A stretch of DNA of 64,000 nt from positions 124,001 through 188,000 of the forward strand of contig NZ_BMYR01000002.1 in NCBI RefSeq assembly GCF_014652375.1. The letters are read 5' to 3'. Below, piece by piece: positions 39,569-48,601 of this stretch (the stretch's first letter is position 1; every line of letters starts with the position of its first letter). The notes beneath the pieces are model-generated. The model was not told where the DNA came from, ran no database searches, and saw only the letters and a list, made by a program, of their open reading frames with translations. The position numbers and the translations under genes are program-made. This stretch comes from Alishewanella tabrizica (GTDB taxonomy: Bacteria; Pseudomonadota; Gammaproteobacteria; Enterobacterales; Alteromonadaceae).

Positions 39569-41412
39569 TACTTTTCTCCTACCGGCGGTAAATCAAGCTT
39601 TAAAAAAGCTTCTGATGGATCTTCGCTTTTTAAGCGAACAAAACCCGCATTTTCAAATACTCTTAACATAGGTTTATTTTCGGCCCGCACATAGGCTTGC
39701 ATTGAGGCCAAGCCACGGCTTTTTGCCACATCAATCATTTCGGCCAGCAAGCGTTTTGCCATACCTTTACCCTGAAATTTCTCTCGCGTGACAAAGGCCA
39801 CTTCGCAGCTATTTTGGCTCTCAATGAGGTAATAACGTCCTACCGCCTGAATCTCTACTACTGAGCCTTTTTGCTTTACGATACAAAGCGCTAAGTCCTT
39901 AGATTGATCAACGCTGACCAGCGTACAAGACTTTTCTCGGCTCATTTGCGTTGGCACAGAGTTATAGCGCATCTGCAAGGTTTCTTTGGTGTGTGAGTAA
40001 AAAAATTCTTGCAACCGCCGTTCGTCAGACGGGTTTAACGGCCTAAGATCAAAGCTATCGTTGCCGACCTTTAATTCTTTAAACCCCACAGGCCCAAGCT
40101 CAGGGACTTCAACCGGTGTTTGCACCTGATAATGGGGTACCCAATAATTTTTTCGTACCTCAGCCAGTAATTGATTACGAAACTTAGGATGCGCGACACG
40201 GATCAATTCTAATGCCCGTTCGCGAATGCTTTTACCCCGCAAAGAGGCTACGCCAAACTCGGTAACCACATAATGCACGTGAGCGCGGGTGGTGACTACG
40301 CCGGCACCCTCTTGAATATGCGGCACAATTCGGGAAATGGTACCGTTTTTCGCCGTTGAGGGTAGGGCGATAATGGGCTTGCCGCCATTACTCATAGAGG
40401 CACCACGGCTAAAATCTACTTGGCCACCCACACCGCTATAAAACTGATGCCCGATCGAATCTGACACCACTTGCCCGGTCAAATCGACCTCAATGGCACT
40501 GTTAATGGAGACCATACGCTCATTGCGGGCAATATTGGCAGGCGAATTAACATATTCACTGGGATAAAAGCCAATATGCGGGTTTTGATGCACAAAATCA
40601 TAGAGGGGTTTGGTGCCAATACAAAAACTGGTGACGCTTTTCCCTGGATGAAAGGTTTTACGTCTGTTATTGATTACGCCTTTTTTAATCAGATCCAATA
40701 CGCCATCGGTTAGCAGTTCAGTGTGCAACCCCAGATCTTTATGATTGCTTAAATAGCGGGTGACAGCGGCGCAAATTTTGCCCACCCCCACTTGGATCGT
40801 TGCGCCATCTTCAATTAAGAGTGAGACATACTGACCAATCCGTTCGGTACGAGCATCCAGTTCTGGCGGATTTACCTCGGGTAACGCTTGGTCAGCGTAA
40901 AAAAAGGCGTCAATATCGTCTTTATGGATAAAAGATTGCCCATACGTGACTGGCATAGAGGGATTAATCTGCGCGATAACGATTTTTGCCGCGCGAGCCG
41001 CCGCAGAGATGACATCGACGGATACGCCTAGCGAGTGATAACCATGTTCATCGGCAGGGCTCACCATGATCAGCGCAGCATCTAATGGTAATACACCATC
41101 GGTAAAAAGCGCTGGAATATCGGTCATGAAACAAGGTGTATAATCGGCGCGACCTTCTGCCACGGCGTCTCGAATAGTATTTCCGCCAATAAAAAAGGTA
41201 TTTACTTTAAATAAGTGCTGAAATTCGGGGCGTGCCCATTTGTTATCAGACAAGGTAACAAGCTGTACAATTTCGATATCATGCAAACTTTTAGCGTTGG
41301 CAATAAGATCATCAATTAATTTGGTGGGCACACTGGCGTGCGAGCCGATAAAAATGCGGTTACCGGATTTAAGTAATTGTTGCCAGTTCAATTTAGTAAT
41401 AGGACTTGGCAT
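39568..41412 (-). CDS. Acetyl-CoA hydrolase/transferase fused to GNAT acetyltransferase
   Basis: 614 residues from the ATG with GGAG five bases ahead. Residues 1 to about 430 are a class I CoA-transferase/hydrolase resembling 4-hydroxybutyrate CoA-transferase: LGLHTELLTDGVLDL carries the likely catalytic glutamate, followed by SINSAIEVDLTGQVVSD and GGQVDFSRGA. Residues 455-610 are a GNAT domain with EKFQGKGMAKRLLAEM as acetyl-CoA motif. One chain thus both makes or hydrolyses acyl-CoA and may transfer the acyl group. It is cotranscribed and overlaps with the deacetylase gene. Substrates are unknown. Confidence 0.88.
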   Translation of the reverse strand: MPSPITKLNWQQLLKSGNRIFIGSHASVPTKLIDDLIANAKSLHDIEIVQLVTLSDNKWARPEFQHLFKVNTFFIGGNTIRDAVAEGRADYTPCFMTDIPALFTDGVLPLDAALIMVSPADEHGYHSLGVSVDVISAAARAAKIVIAQINPSMPVTYGQSFIHKDDIDAFFYADQALPEVNPPELDARTERIGQYVSLLIEDGATIQVGVGKICAAVTRYLSNHKDLGLHTELLTDGVLDLIKKGVINNRRKTFHPGKSVTSFCIGTKPLYDFVHQNPHIGFYPSEYVNSPANIARNERMVSINSAIEVDLTGQVVSDSIGHQFYSGVGGQVDFSRGASMSNGGKPIIALPSTAKNGTISRIVPHIQEGAGVVTTRAHVHYVVTEFGVASLRGKSIRERALELIRVAHPKFRNQLLAEVRKNYWVPHYQVQTPVEVPELGPVGFKELKVGNDSFDLRPLNPSDERRLQEFFYSHTKETLQMRYNSVPTQMSREKSCTLVSVDQSKDLALCIVKQKGSVVEIQAVGRYYLIESQNSCEVAFVTREKFQGKGMAKRLLAEMIDVAKSRGLASMQAYVRAENKPMLRVFENAGFVRLKSEDPSEAFLKLDLPPVGEK

Positions 41413-41554
41413 AGCGGCTCCACTGAATTTGGGGGATAGCAAACGTATCGTACTGTTACCTTAGGCGTGAAGATACACCTGAACAAATACCCCAACAGTT
41501 AGGTTCAACGTTTAATTTAATACCAAGACAATGTAATGCACAAACGTAAATGAA

Positions 41555-41582
41555 AATAGCCCCGACTTTGGTCGAGGCTATT
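41555..41582 (-). terminator. Terminator of ompW
   Basis: A 12-bp stem, AATAGCCCCGAC against GTCGAGGCTATT with one mismatch and a four-base loop. The minus strand continues TTCATTT. It lies 46 bases after the stop. Confidence 0.6.
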
Positions 41583-41627
41583 GGGTTTTACGCGAAATAA
41601 CGTCTACCCGTTTCAGATAAGTAACAC

Positions 41628-42323
41628 TTACAGTGTCCAGCGCAGGCCGATCATGGCCACTAAGGGATCAATATTCACATCGACGCTTTGCACCGTGTTG
41701 CCGTTTACCCGGACATGCGCTGTCGTATCAATGTCAATTTTGCTCAGCATAAAATGAATACCCAGATTGTCGGATAGCTTGATATTCATCCCCGCTTGCA
41801 CAGCTAAGCCCCAGGAATTTTTTAGTTTGATCGTTACCGGATCATTTGCACCTGCAGCGCCTAACGCCACTAAGGTAGAAACCAATTGCTCATCAGCTTC
41901 AGTATTAAAGAAATTAGTATAGTTAACGCCTAAACCAACGAACGGCTGAATATTGCTGTTACCTAAGTCAAAATAATATTGGCCTAATAAGGTAGGGGGT
42001 AAATGTTTTGTTTTGCCAATTTTTAAGCCATCGATAGCGCCATCACCAGTCATCTTGTGGGTGAAAGGTGTAGCAGCAATTAATTGTACCCCCCAATTCT
42101 TATCCAGTTTGTAATCGAAAGTTAAGCCCACCTGAGTATTATTATTTACTCTTACACCGGTAGATCCAGCGGGTAAGCCTGCCACAGTCTCGACAACGTT
42201 TAAGTTGCTACTGCTATCGCTGGGCATAACGCTAATAGCCCCGACGTTTACAGAAATATCGGCTTGAGCCGATGTTGCCAATAACCCCATACTTAACGAA
42301 ATAACCGATAATAATGTTTTCAT
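41628..42323 (-). CDS. ompW: OmpW family outer-membrane protein
   Basis: 231 residues from ATG at the signal peptide (MKTLLSVISLSMGLLATSAQA, cleavage before DIS). An eight-stranded barrel with a hydrophobic channel is typical of OmpW. Family blocks: NNTQVGLTFDYKLDKNWGVQLIAATPFTHK, HLPPTLLGQYYF, QPFVGLGVNYTNFF, and the terminal VDPLVAMIGLRW-type strand (here NIDPLVAMIGLRWTL). GGGG stands before the start. A further 26 codons upstream are open but lie before the signal peptide. OmpW levels often respond to iron, oxygen and salinity. Confidence 0.92.
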   Translation of the reverse strand: MKTLLSVISLSMGLLATSAQADISVNVGAISVMPSDSSSNLNVVETVAGLPAGSTGVRVNNNTQVGLTFDYKLDKNWGVQLIAATPFTHKMTGDGAIDGLKIGKTKHLPPTLLGQYYFDLGNSNIQPFVGLGVNYTNFFNTEADEQLVSTLVALGAAGANDPVTIKLKNSWGLAVQAGMNIKLSDNLGIHFMLSKIDIDTTAHVRVNGNTVQSVDVNIDPLVAMIGLRWTL

Positions 42324-42467
42324 TTTTAGCCCCTTTAAGAAATTACGCCTATTGTGCGCGCACAGCACAAGAGTTCTTTGGGCTGGATCAATAAAGCCCA
42401 CAGTGCAGTGGGCTTTTGGGTGTAAAAATTGTTTTATATCAATAAAGTTGCGTTAAATGTAAATAGG

Positions 42468-44114
42468 TTAAAACTGTTCTATTCGCTGTGGGCGCTCAAT
42501 GCGTGAGGGACGGCTCACGTCTTGCCGCGGTATCTGCGGTTCCTGTTGTGGGCGACTTATTTGCTGCACACGTGATTGCACCGGTTGTTGGCTGCTCGGT
42601 TGAACCCGTTGTTCACGTTGCGGCCTTTGTGTAGATTGCGCGCCCGATTCAGGTTGTGGACGGCTAATTTGCAATGAACGTTGCTCACTCTGCGGCGGAG
42701 TGATTGGCTGTGGCCGTTGCTCAGCTTCAGTGCGCTGAGACAGCTGCCGCCGTTGTTCATATTGTGGCCGATTTGATTGTGGCGAGCGCTGCTGCACACG
42801 TTGCTGTGACTGCACTGTAGACTCCGGCGTCGTTATCGGCTGGGTCTGTTGTTCACGTTCAGTGTGTTGTGCTTGCCGTTCGCGCCGTTCAATACGTCGG
42901 CTGACAAAGGACGCCTCGCTAACCGGTGTAGCGGCTGGGCTTGTTTGGTTAGCGCGACCTTCAGCACGTTGCCTTTGCGCCTGTTGCCGTTGGCTAAATT
43001 GTGCTTCGCGTTGCTGACGTTGCATGTCACGATCTTGTCGCTGCGTTTCTCGCTCTAAACGTTCGGCTTCACGTTGCTGGCGCTGCGCATAGGCATCACG
43101 TTCATCACGACGTTGTGGGTTTTGTCTTAAACGACTATCAGCCGGTACTAAACGATTATCAGTGCGTAATTCATTGGCACGCTCTTCTGCATACTGCCGA
43201 TCACGAGGTGCTTTGCTACGATCCTGTTGCGCATGACGACGATGCTCAGGGCGGCTGTCATAAAAATCGTGGCGATCACGCAATTCGCGGTGTTGATAAT
43301 GCACGCCTCGGCGATGGTAATGATCGTGCTGCCAGCGTGAGGCATGATGGAAATGCTGCCGTTTCGGATAATAACGGGGCGGCGTGTAATGGTAATGATG
43401 ATGAACAACCACATGCCGACGCTGCCAATCGAAAATACTAAAGTAGAACGATGGGCGGATATTAAAACCTGATCCCCAATAAAAAGTGACATTATTGCGA
43501 TAACCTACCGGTTCATACCAATGTACTGGTGGATAGCTTGGCCACCACCAATTACCATACACCACACGCGTGTCATAGTAAGGTACATAAATCACTTCTC
43601 GCCGAGCAGGCTCAATCACAATAATTTCCCGCTCTCGCTCGACAACAACATGTTCCATTTTATTCAATGAACCCTGAGCGTAAGCGCGTTGCCGCAAGCG
43701 CTGAATACTGGCGAGTAAAGCAGGCTCGTTGCTGATAAAGGCCTCACCCAGTTGCTGGGTCCAGATAAGATCATCGTTTAATCTTTGCAGCAGCTGAGGA
43801 AAAGCTACTAGGGCTTGCACACTGGGATCCCAATCTTGATCACTGGCTGCTGCTACAGCGGCCTCACCTGATAGTCCAGGATTTTGCTCCAACCAGCGCG
43901 CGGCTTGGACGATTTCAAGAGGGTAGGTTGCTGCAATCAGTACATGGGTTAGTACGCTGTCAGGATATAACGCGATAGGCGCAAGCATTTGATCAAGTTC
44001 AGCGGCTTGCGTGTTTGTCACAGTGGTCTGATGTGGTTTTGCCGATGAGCAACCGCTAAGTAACAACAGCAGTGTTACTAGAAATAGTTGCGGTAAAGCA
44101 CGAAAGACTTGCAT
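42468..44114 (-). CDS. DUF3300 lipoprotein with Q/R-rich tail
   Basis: 548 residues. Signal peptide with lipobox LSGC. The DUF3300 domain (about residues 35-250) has LAPIALYPDSVLTHVLIAATYPLEIVQAARW, DWDPSVQALVAFP and a Tyr/Trp/His-rich section with VYGNWWWPSYPP. From about residue 250 the sequence is low complexity: histidine- and arginine-rich, then repeats of glutamine, arginine and proline to the end. The family is often near stress or biofilm genes, but its function is unknown. GGAGGGG precedes the ATG. The tail makes long false frames on other strands. Confidence 0.85.
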   Translation of the reverse strand: MQVFRALPQLFLVTLLLLLSGCSSAKPHQTTVTNTQAAELDQMLAPIALYPDSVLTHVLIAATYPLEIVQAARWLEQNPGLSGEAAVAAASDQDWDPSVQALVAFPQLLQRLNDDLIWTQQLGEAFISNEPALLASIQRLRQRAYAQGSLNKMEHVVVEREREIIVIEPARREVIYVPYYDTRVVYGNWWWPSYPPVHWYEPVGYRNNVTFYWGSGFNIRPSFYFSIFDWQRRHVVVHHHYHYTPPRYYPKRQHFHHASRWQHDHYHRRGVHYQHRELRDRHDFYDSRPEHRRHAQQDRSKAPRDRQYAEERANELRTDNRLVPADSRLRQNPQRRDERDAYAQRQQREAERLERETQRQDRDMQRQQREAQFSQRQQAQRQRAEGRANQTSPAATPVSEASFVSRRIERRERQAQHTEREQQTQPITTPESTVQSQQRVQQRSPQSNRPQYEQRRQLSQRTEAEQRPQPITPPQSEQRSLQISRPQPESGAQSTQRPQREQRVQPSSQQPVQSRVQQISRPQQEPQIPRQDVSRPSRIERPQRIEQF

Positions 44115-44130
44115 AACCCCTCCTTACTAG

Positions 44131-44190
44131 CAATGTTAAAAACATTGCCGTGTCATGTATAGTGGATAAACACTATCGAATACACACTAT
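44131..44190 (-). promoter_or_regulatory. Repeated motifs upstream of the DUF3300 gene
   Basis: Three ATAGTG/CACTAT hexamers (44159-44164, 44171-44176, 44185-44190) lie just upstream of a perfect CAATGTT-AAA-AACATTG palindrome (44131-44147) in the leader. Likely regulator sites plus a leader hairpin; the regulator is unknown. Confidence 0.35.
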
Positions 44191-44263
44191 ATAGAGGGCT
44201 GTGGCTGAATAACAGCTGAACTTTGCTTAAGGTTTACACAAGCTTGAGACTTGTCTGGCGCGG

Positions 44264-45970
44264 CTAATCCAAATATCTTGCCCTTTTGTGCGCTTTTATT
44301 TGCTGGGTATCAACCAGTACCAGTCCATCAATGCAATCGGCAAAGTCAGGATCGGTACCAAAGGCTAAAAACTTAACACCTCCGGGTTCACATAATTCAC
44401 TGTATTGCTTATACAAGGTTGGAATACTTAAGCCCATATTGGCCAGTAAATGCTTTAATTGCACAAAGTCTTCAGCGTAATGTGTGCCACTAAAGTGCCC
44501 CTGTAAGGTTTGTATAATAGATTGCGGTAGCTGATAAGGGCTATTTGAAATTGCCGTATGTTGATCATCATGAAAATAGAGCGAATAAAAATAGACCATC
44601 AAATCGCGCGCAGCTTTAGGATAACTATTTGATAAACTTACTCCACCAAATAAATAGCGCAGTTGCGGATTTAGGCGCAAATAGGCGCCAATGCCATACC
44701 ATAAATAATCTAAGCTACGCTTCCCCCAGTAGCGAGGTTGTACAAAACTCCGACCTAGCTCTAGCCCTTGCGCTAAATAGGGTTGCATTTTGTCGCTGAA
44801 CTGAAAAAGTGATGCGGTGTAAAGCCCTGATTGGCCATGCTCGGCCAAGGTTTTTGCTGTGTTTGCAAAACGATAGGCCCCGACAATTTCTAAATCTTCT
44901 TTGTCCCACAAAATTAGGTGTTGGTAATGGCTATCAAACCGATCAATATCGCGGCGTAAACCAGTGCCTTCGCCAACGGCGCGAAAGGCCAGTTCACGCA
45001 AACGGCCAATTTCACGCAAAATGGGAGAACTTTGTTGATGCTGATACAGATAAATTAATTTGCCATCACCGGTTTCGCCCAGTAGTTGACAGCCTTCAAT
45101 GGCTTTCTTTAACACTTTACGCTCTTCAGGATGGGCTATAGCACTTTGTGTTTTAAATAATGCGGGTTTGTCTTTTGCCAAACGGTACAGGTGTTTTTTG
45201 AATAATTTAACTTTTGCAGGAAGTTCTAAAGACAGCGTACTGAAGCTATCGTAGGGGATTTGCTCGCCAATGCGCATGCTGATGGTTTTTTGTTTTTGTT
45301 TAAACATTTCTTTAACCAGCAAGATGCTGGAAAGTGGCTTATACAGCATGGACGCACTGTAAAATAATAACGAGTTACGGCCATCAATGTGTATCGGTAA
45401 AATAGGCGCATTGGCTTGTGTAGCAAAACGTAAAAAACCGCTGTGCCATTTACCATCACGAATACCATTGGGTTTTAAGCGTGATACCTCGCCTGCGGGA
45501 AATAAGATAAGGGCACCCTCATTCGCCAAGTGCTGCAAGATTGCATCTAGGCGGCGGCGCTCGGTACCACCCTGCATATTATTGACGGGTAATAAAAGGC
45601 TATGTAAGGGACTAATGGCCATAAGCAGTTGGTTGGCTAATACTTTTACATCGGGTCGAATATCACTGACTAATTTGAGTAGGGCTAAGCCATCTAAAGA
45701 GCCAATCGGATGATTAGCAATAATAATAACGCGGCCCGATGCCGGTATCCGTTCTAATTCATTATCACGTACTGCATAGCTGAAGTTAAAGTAATCCAGC
45801 ACTTGCTCAACAAATTCTAATCCTTGCAGGTGAGGGTAGCGTGCAGTAAACGTTTGAAATTCTTGTTCATGTAGTAAATATCGCAATATCCCCTTTACGG
45901 GGCCGTATAACCATGGTTTGTCTGACACGGTTGGTAATTGCTGCTGAATCATGTGTTCGACATTTAACAT
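44264..45970 (-). CDS. olsF: Bifunctional ornithine-lipid synthase-like (OlsF type) acyltransferase
   Basis: 568 residues. The N-terminal half is a PlsC/LPLAT acyltransferase with IIIANHPIGSLDGLALL (HX4D motif) and FPAGEVSRLKPNG. The C-terminal half (about 330-568) is an OlsB/hemolysin-like GNAT domain with VGAYRFANT, LELGRSFVQPRYW and SLDYLWYGIGAYL. This domain order matches OlsF, which makes phosphate-free ornithine lipids in one chain, by N-acylating ornithine and then O-acylating lyso-ornithine lipid. Membership in this fused family is clear; activity is inferred. The frame extends 31 codons upstream, but the chosen ATG has GGGG and a better start. Confidence 0.72.
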   Translation of the reverse strand: MLNVEHMIQQQLPTVSDKPWLYGPVKGILRYLLHEQEFQTFTARYPHLQGLEFVEQVLDYFNFSYAVRDNELERIPASGRVIIIANHPIGSLDGLALLKLVSDIRPDVKVLANQLLMAISPLHSLLLPVNNMQGGTERRRLDAILQHLANEGALILFPAGEVSRLKPNGIRDGKWHSGFLRFATQANAPILPIHIDGRNSLLFYSASMLYKPLSSILLVKEMFKQKQKTISMRIGEQIPYDSFSTLSLELPAKVKLFKKHLYRLAKDKPALFKTQSAIAHPEERKVLKKAIEGCQLLGETGDGKLIYLYQHQQSSPILREIGRLRELAFRAVGEGTGLRRDIDRFDSHYQHLILWDKEDLEIVGAYRFANTAKTLAEHGQSGLYTASLFQFSDKMQPYLAQGLELGRSFVQPRYWGKRSLDYLWYGIGAYLRLNPQLRYLFGGVSLSNSYPKAARDLMVYFYSLYFHDDQHTAISNSPYQLPQSIIQTLQGHFSGTHYAEDFVQLKHLLANMGLSIPTLYKQYSELCEPGGVKFLAFGTDPDFADCIDGLVLVDTQQIKAHKRARYLD

Positions 45971-46149
45971 AAGATAATTCCCCTGCACGTGTGCTTGTGT
46001 CAAGGCTAATGGCCAAGTATGACAATGCGGTGGCGCTTTTATGGCTTTTTTTTGAATCTGCAAGACAGGGTGTAATAGCGCTTGGCGAATCCTGTGGTGT
46101 CGGTAACAATACTAAGCTAGATCAATTTCTCAAACCTTAAGGAGATCAG

Positions 46150-47070
46150 GTGGCCATAGCGTTAATTATTCCCGATAGAAAGTTGGACGATTTACAATTA
46201 CGGTTACAGCACGCTTTGCCCGATACCCGGATTGAAATATGGCCACACTTATCAGAGCCTGACGCCATTACATTTGCCGTGCTATGGAAGCAACCAGCGC
46301 ACGTCGTGGCGGCATTACCTAATCTCACTGCATTGCAAAGTTTTGGTGCTGGCGTAGACGGTATTTTAGCGGATGACACTTTGCCGACGCTGCCGTTAGC
46401 CCGTATTGTCGATCCGGCCTTAACCGCAGCGATGTTGCAGTATCTTTCCGGAATAGAGAGTTATTACCGCTTACGACTTGATCGCTTTGCAAGGCAACAA
46501 CAGCAACAGCGATGGCAACCCAAAAGCCCTCGACGGCTAACCACGTGTTGTGTGCTTGGTTTAGGTGAGCTGGGCACTGCCGCGGCGGTGCATTTTCAAC
46601 AATTGGGCTATCAGGTTACAGGCTGGGCGAGAACAGCAAAAAATGTCCCTCATGTGCAGTGTTATGCGGGAGAGGATGAATTGCCGGCAGCCCTAGCCAA
46701 TGCAGATATCGTGATCTGTTTGCTGCCGTTAACGCCGACGACAGATAACCTAATCAATGCCAAGGTTTTTGCGATGATGAAGCCGGGTGTGATTTTTGTT
46801 AATGTAGCACGTGGTGCTATTGTCGACGATGCTGCCTTATTGGCTGCACTAGACAGTGGGCAGGTGCAAGCGGCGTGTTTAGATGTTTTTCGACAAGAGC
46901 CTCTCCCCTCTGAACATAGGTTCTGGTCGCATCCTGCTATTTTTATTACGCCACATATTTCAGCCGTGACGCAAGTTGCCACTGTTGTCGCACAGATTGC
47001 TGAAAATTATCGACGAAGTCAGCAAGGTTTGCCGCTGTATAATCAAGTTGATCTGGTGCGGGGTTATTAA
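46150..47070 (+). CDS. ghrA: D-2-hydroxyacid dehydrogenase, GhrA-like
   Basis: A glyoxylate/hydroxypyruvate reductase-type enzyme using NAD(P)H. 306 residues from a GTG start preceded by AAGGAG at seven bases. Substrate domain QSFGAGVDGIL, Rossmann motif VLGLGELGTAAAVHF, NVARGAIVDDAALLAALDSG with the catalytic arginine, DVFRQEPLP with the acid, and TPHISAVT with the histidine. The terminal QVDLVRGY matches E. coli GhrA. Confidence 0.88.
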   Translation: MAIALIIPDRKLDDLQLRLQHALPDTRIEIWPHLSEPDAITFAVLWKQPAHVVAALPNLTALQSFGAGVDGILADDTLPTLPLARIVDPALTAAMLQYLSGIESYYRLRLDRFARQQQQQRWQPKSPRRLTTCCVLGLGELGTAAAVHFQQLGYQVTGWARTAKNVPHVQCYAGEDELPAALANADIVICLLPLTPTTDNLINAKVFAMMKPGVIFVNVARGAIVDDAALLAALDSGQVQAACLDVFRQEPLPSEHRFWSHPAIFITPHISAVTQVATVVAQIAENYRRSQQGLPLYNQVDLVRGY

Positions 47071-47264
47071 AAACGCGCGGCGACAGTATCGGCAAACATC
47101 GGGGCATTAACCCTGCAAGCGGGGTAGTCGTTTGTTACTAGTTACAACTGGTTAAAAATACAGCTATTGTAACTTAGCATTATCTTTATTACACTGATTT
47201 GGCTGATTATCTTAGAGGGTAGTGAGCGTTTTATAACAATAATAAAGTGGGTGAAGGAATATTT

Positions 47265-47378
47265 ATGAGTAAAGCGTCCAATCGTGGTTTTGGCTTTACC
47301 ACACTGGCCATTGCCGTTTTGGTTATGGCGTTATCAGCGTTTTTTACCAAGGCTGAAGCAATAGCGTGGTTGCTGTAA
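47265..47378 (+). CDS. 37-residue single-helix membrane microprotein
   Basis: Reads MSKASNRGFGFTTLAIAVLV followed by MALSAFFTKAEAIAWLL. It has a basic N-terminus and one hydrophobic helix. AAGGA lies six to seven bases before the ATG, and a strong terminator follows 65 bases after the stop, which makes a small transcript plausible. No family recognised. Confidence 0.5.
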   Translation: MSKASNRGFGFTTLAIAVLVMALSAFFTKAEAIAWLL

Positions 47379-47442
47379 GTGCTGAAACTATAGACAATAA
47401 ATAACTATAGAAAGGCACAAAAAGCCTAGCGCTATTTCTACT

Positions 47443-47474
47443 AAATAAAGGGCTGTAACAGCCCTTTATTTTTT
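47443..47474. terminator. Bidirectional terminator between microgene and smrA
   Basis: A perfect 13-bp stem, AAATAAAGGGCTG/CAGCCCTTTATTT, with a TAA loop and T run. On the minus strand the smrA stop codon lies within the stem. Confidence 0.85.
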
Positions 47475-48044
47475 GGTGTGACGCTCACGGTTTTCACGTT
47501 TCTGCTCAGCATTTTTTTGCAGTAATACATAGGTCGCGTTATAACTACCATGCTGGCGCTGGGCGGTGTGAGCGGCTAATACCTCACTAAAACTGGGTAA
47601 CCATTTAAACACGTAACTGCGTAAAATAGCAGGATGCGGTTTGCTATTCCTGCCCATGCCGTGTTGTATCAGTAAGGTTCTAACGCCGCGTTGATGACAA
47701 TCGGTAATAAACTGTTGCAATTGACTACGCGCTTCTTGCAAGGTTTTACCCAGGAGATTGAGTGTGGCATCACACTGATATTTACCTAGCCGTAAATTTC
47801 GGTAAACCCCTTGTTGGACGCCATCTTTGCAGTAGGCAAACACATCGTCAGGCTTAACTAAATCAACGTATTCCATACTTAAATAGTGCGCATCGTATTC
47901 CATCTCGAGCTCTGCAGCTTTGCGTCTGGCCTGTTGCGCTAAGGTTGGGCTAAATTCGCCACCTTGCAACAAAACGGCATCTTGCGATAAGGGTTTTACA
48001 TCGGCTATTTCTTGTAAAAACAACTCAAAATCGTCATGTTGCAT
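47466..48044 (-). CDS. smrA: Smr-domain protein SmrA
   Basis: 192 residues from ATG with GGAG six bases ahead. The N-terminal helix FELFLQEIADVKPL is SmrA-like. The C-terminal Smr domain has RLGKYQCDATLNLLGKTLQEARSQ, TLLIQHGMGRNSKPHPAILRSYV (HGxG-type motif) and ends with YVLLQK and a basic tail. The family resembles the nicking endonuclease domain of MutS2. E. coli SmrA binds and can nick DNA in vitro; its biological role is unclear. Confidence 0.88.
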   Translation of the reverse strand: MQHDDFELFLQEIADVKPLSQDAVLLQGGEFSPTLAQQARRKAAELEMEYDAHYLSMEYVDLVKPDDVFAYCKDGVQQGVYRNLRLGKYQCDATLNLLGKTLQEARSQLQQFITDCHQRGVRTLLIQHGMGRNSKPHPAILRSYVFKWLPSFSEVLAAHTAQRQHGSYNATYVLLQKNAEQKRENRERHTKK

Positions 48045-48118
48045 GCCATACTCCAATAGGTACTACTAGCCCAAGGCGATCACTAGTATACCGCGCCGTA
48101 AGCGTTGGCAAAAGTAAC

Positions 48119-48406
48119 TTATTCGGCTTGCGTGCTTAGCTTCACCGCAGCGTCGGGTTGATGCGTCGCACGCTGCGCTTTTCTGCGGGCGCTGGCAAAG
48201 CGTAATAAGTAATACGCGTTAATCAGCAAAACTAACAGGTTAGAGATCACCCCTTGTGGGATGGCGATATGGCTGTAGTAAACAAATAACAGGCTACAAC
48301 CTATTAATGTAGCTAATCGTAGCCAAAAAACATCTTTAATAAAAAAGGCGCCGATGCAGATGGTTAAACCAACCCAGCTAATAATGTCGTAGATCAGATT
48401 TTCCAT
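48119..48406 (-). CDS. YgjV-like small inner-membrane protein
   Basis: 95 residues with three hydrophobic segments: ISWVGLTICIGAFFI, LRLATLIGCSLLFVYYSH, and VISNLLVLLINAYYLLRF. The asparagine before the last helix and the overall pattern resemble E. coli YgjV (Imp-YgjV family), which is uncharacterised. A polar basic tail follows. It lies 74 bases upstream-side of smrA and could share its transcript. Confidence 0.7.
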   Translation of the reverse strand: MENLIYDIISWVGLTICIGAFFIKDVFWLRLATLIGCSLLFVYYSHIAIPQGVISNLLVLLINAYYLLRFASARRKAQRATHQPDAAVKLSTQAE

Positions 48407-48601
48407 GCTAAAGCTCCTAGGGCGCGGTGTTTAATTGCGCGCATTATGAGCAGTGTAGAGCCTTTACTCAACTGAGTAATATTGCTGATTTCAGATTAGA
48501 ATTTTTAATGGATGTAAGAATGCTGTCATATCGCGCGCCCTGCTATAATAAACCTGTCTTAACAGGGCGCGTTGCTCATTTACTTTGGTGTTATCGTATC
48601 G

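Noticed and set aside
43001-43441. 146-codon plus-strand frame rich in His and Asp opposite the DUF3300 gene
   Set aside because: It mirrors the low-complexity His/Arg/Gln-coding DNA of the DUF3300 protein, has no ribosome site, and shows no protein-like pattern.
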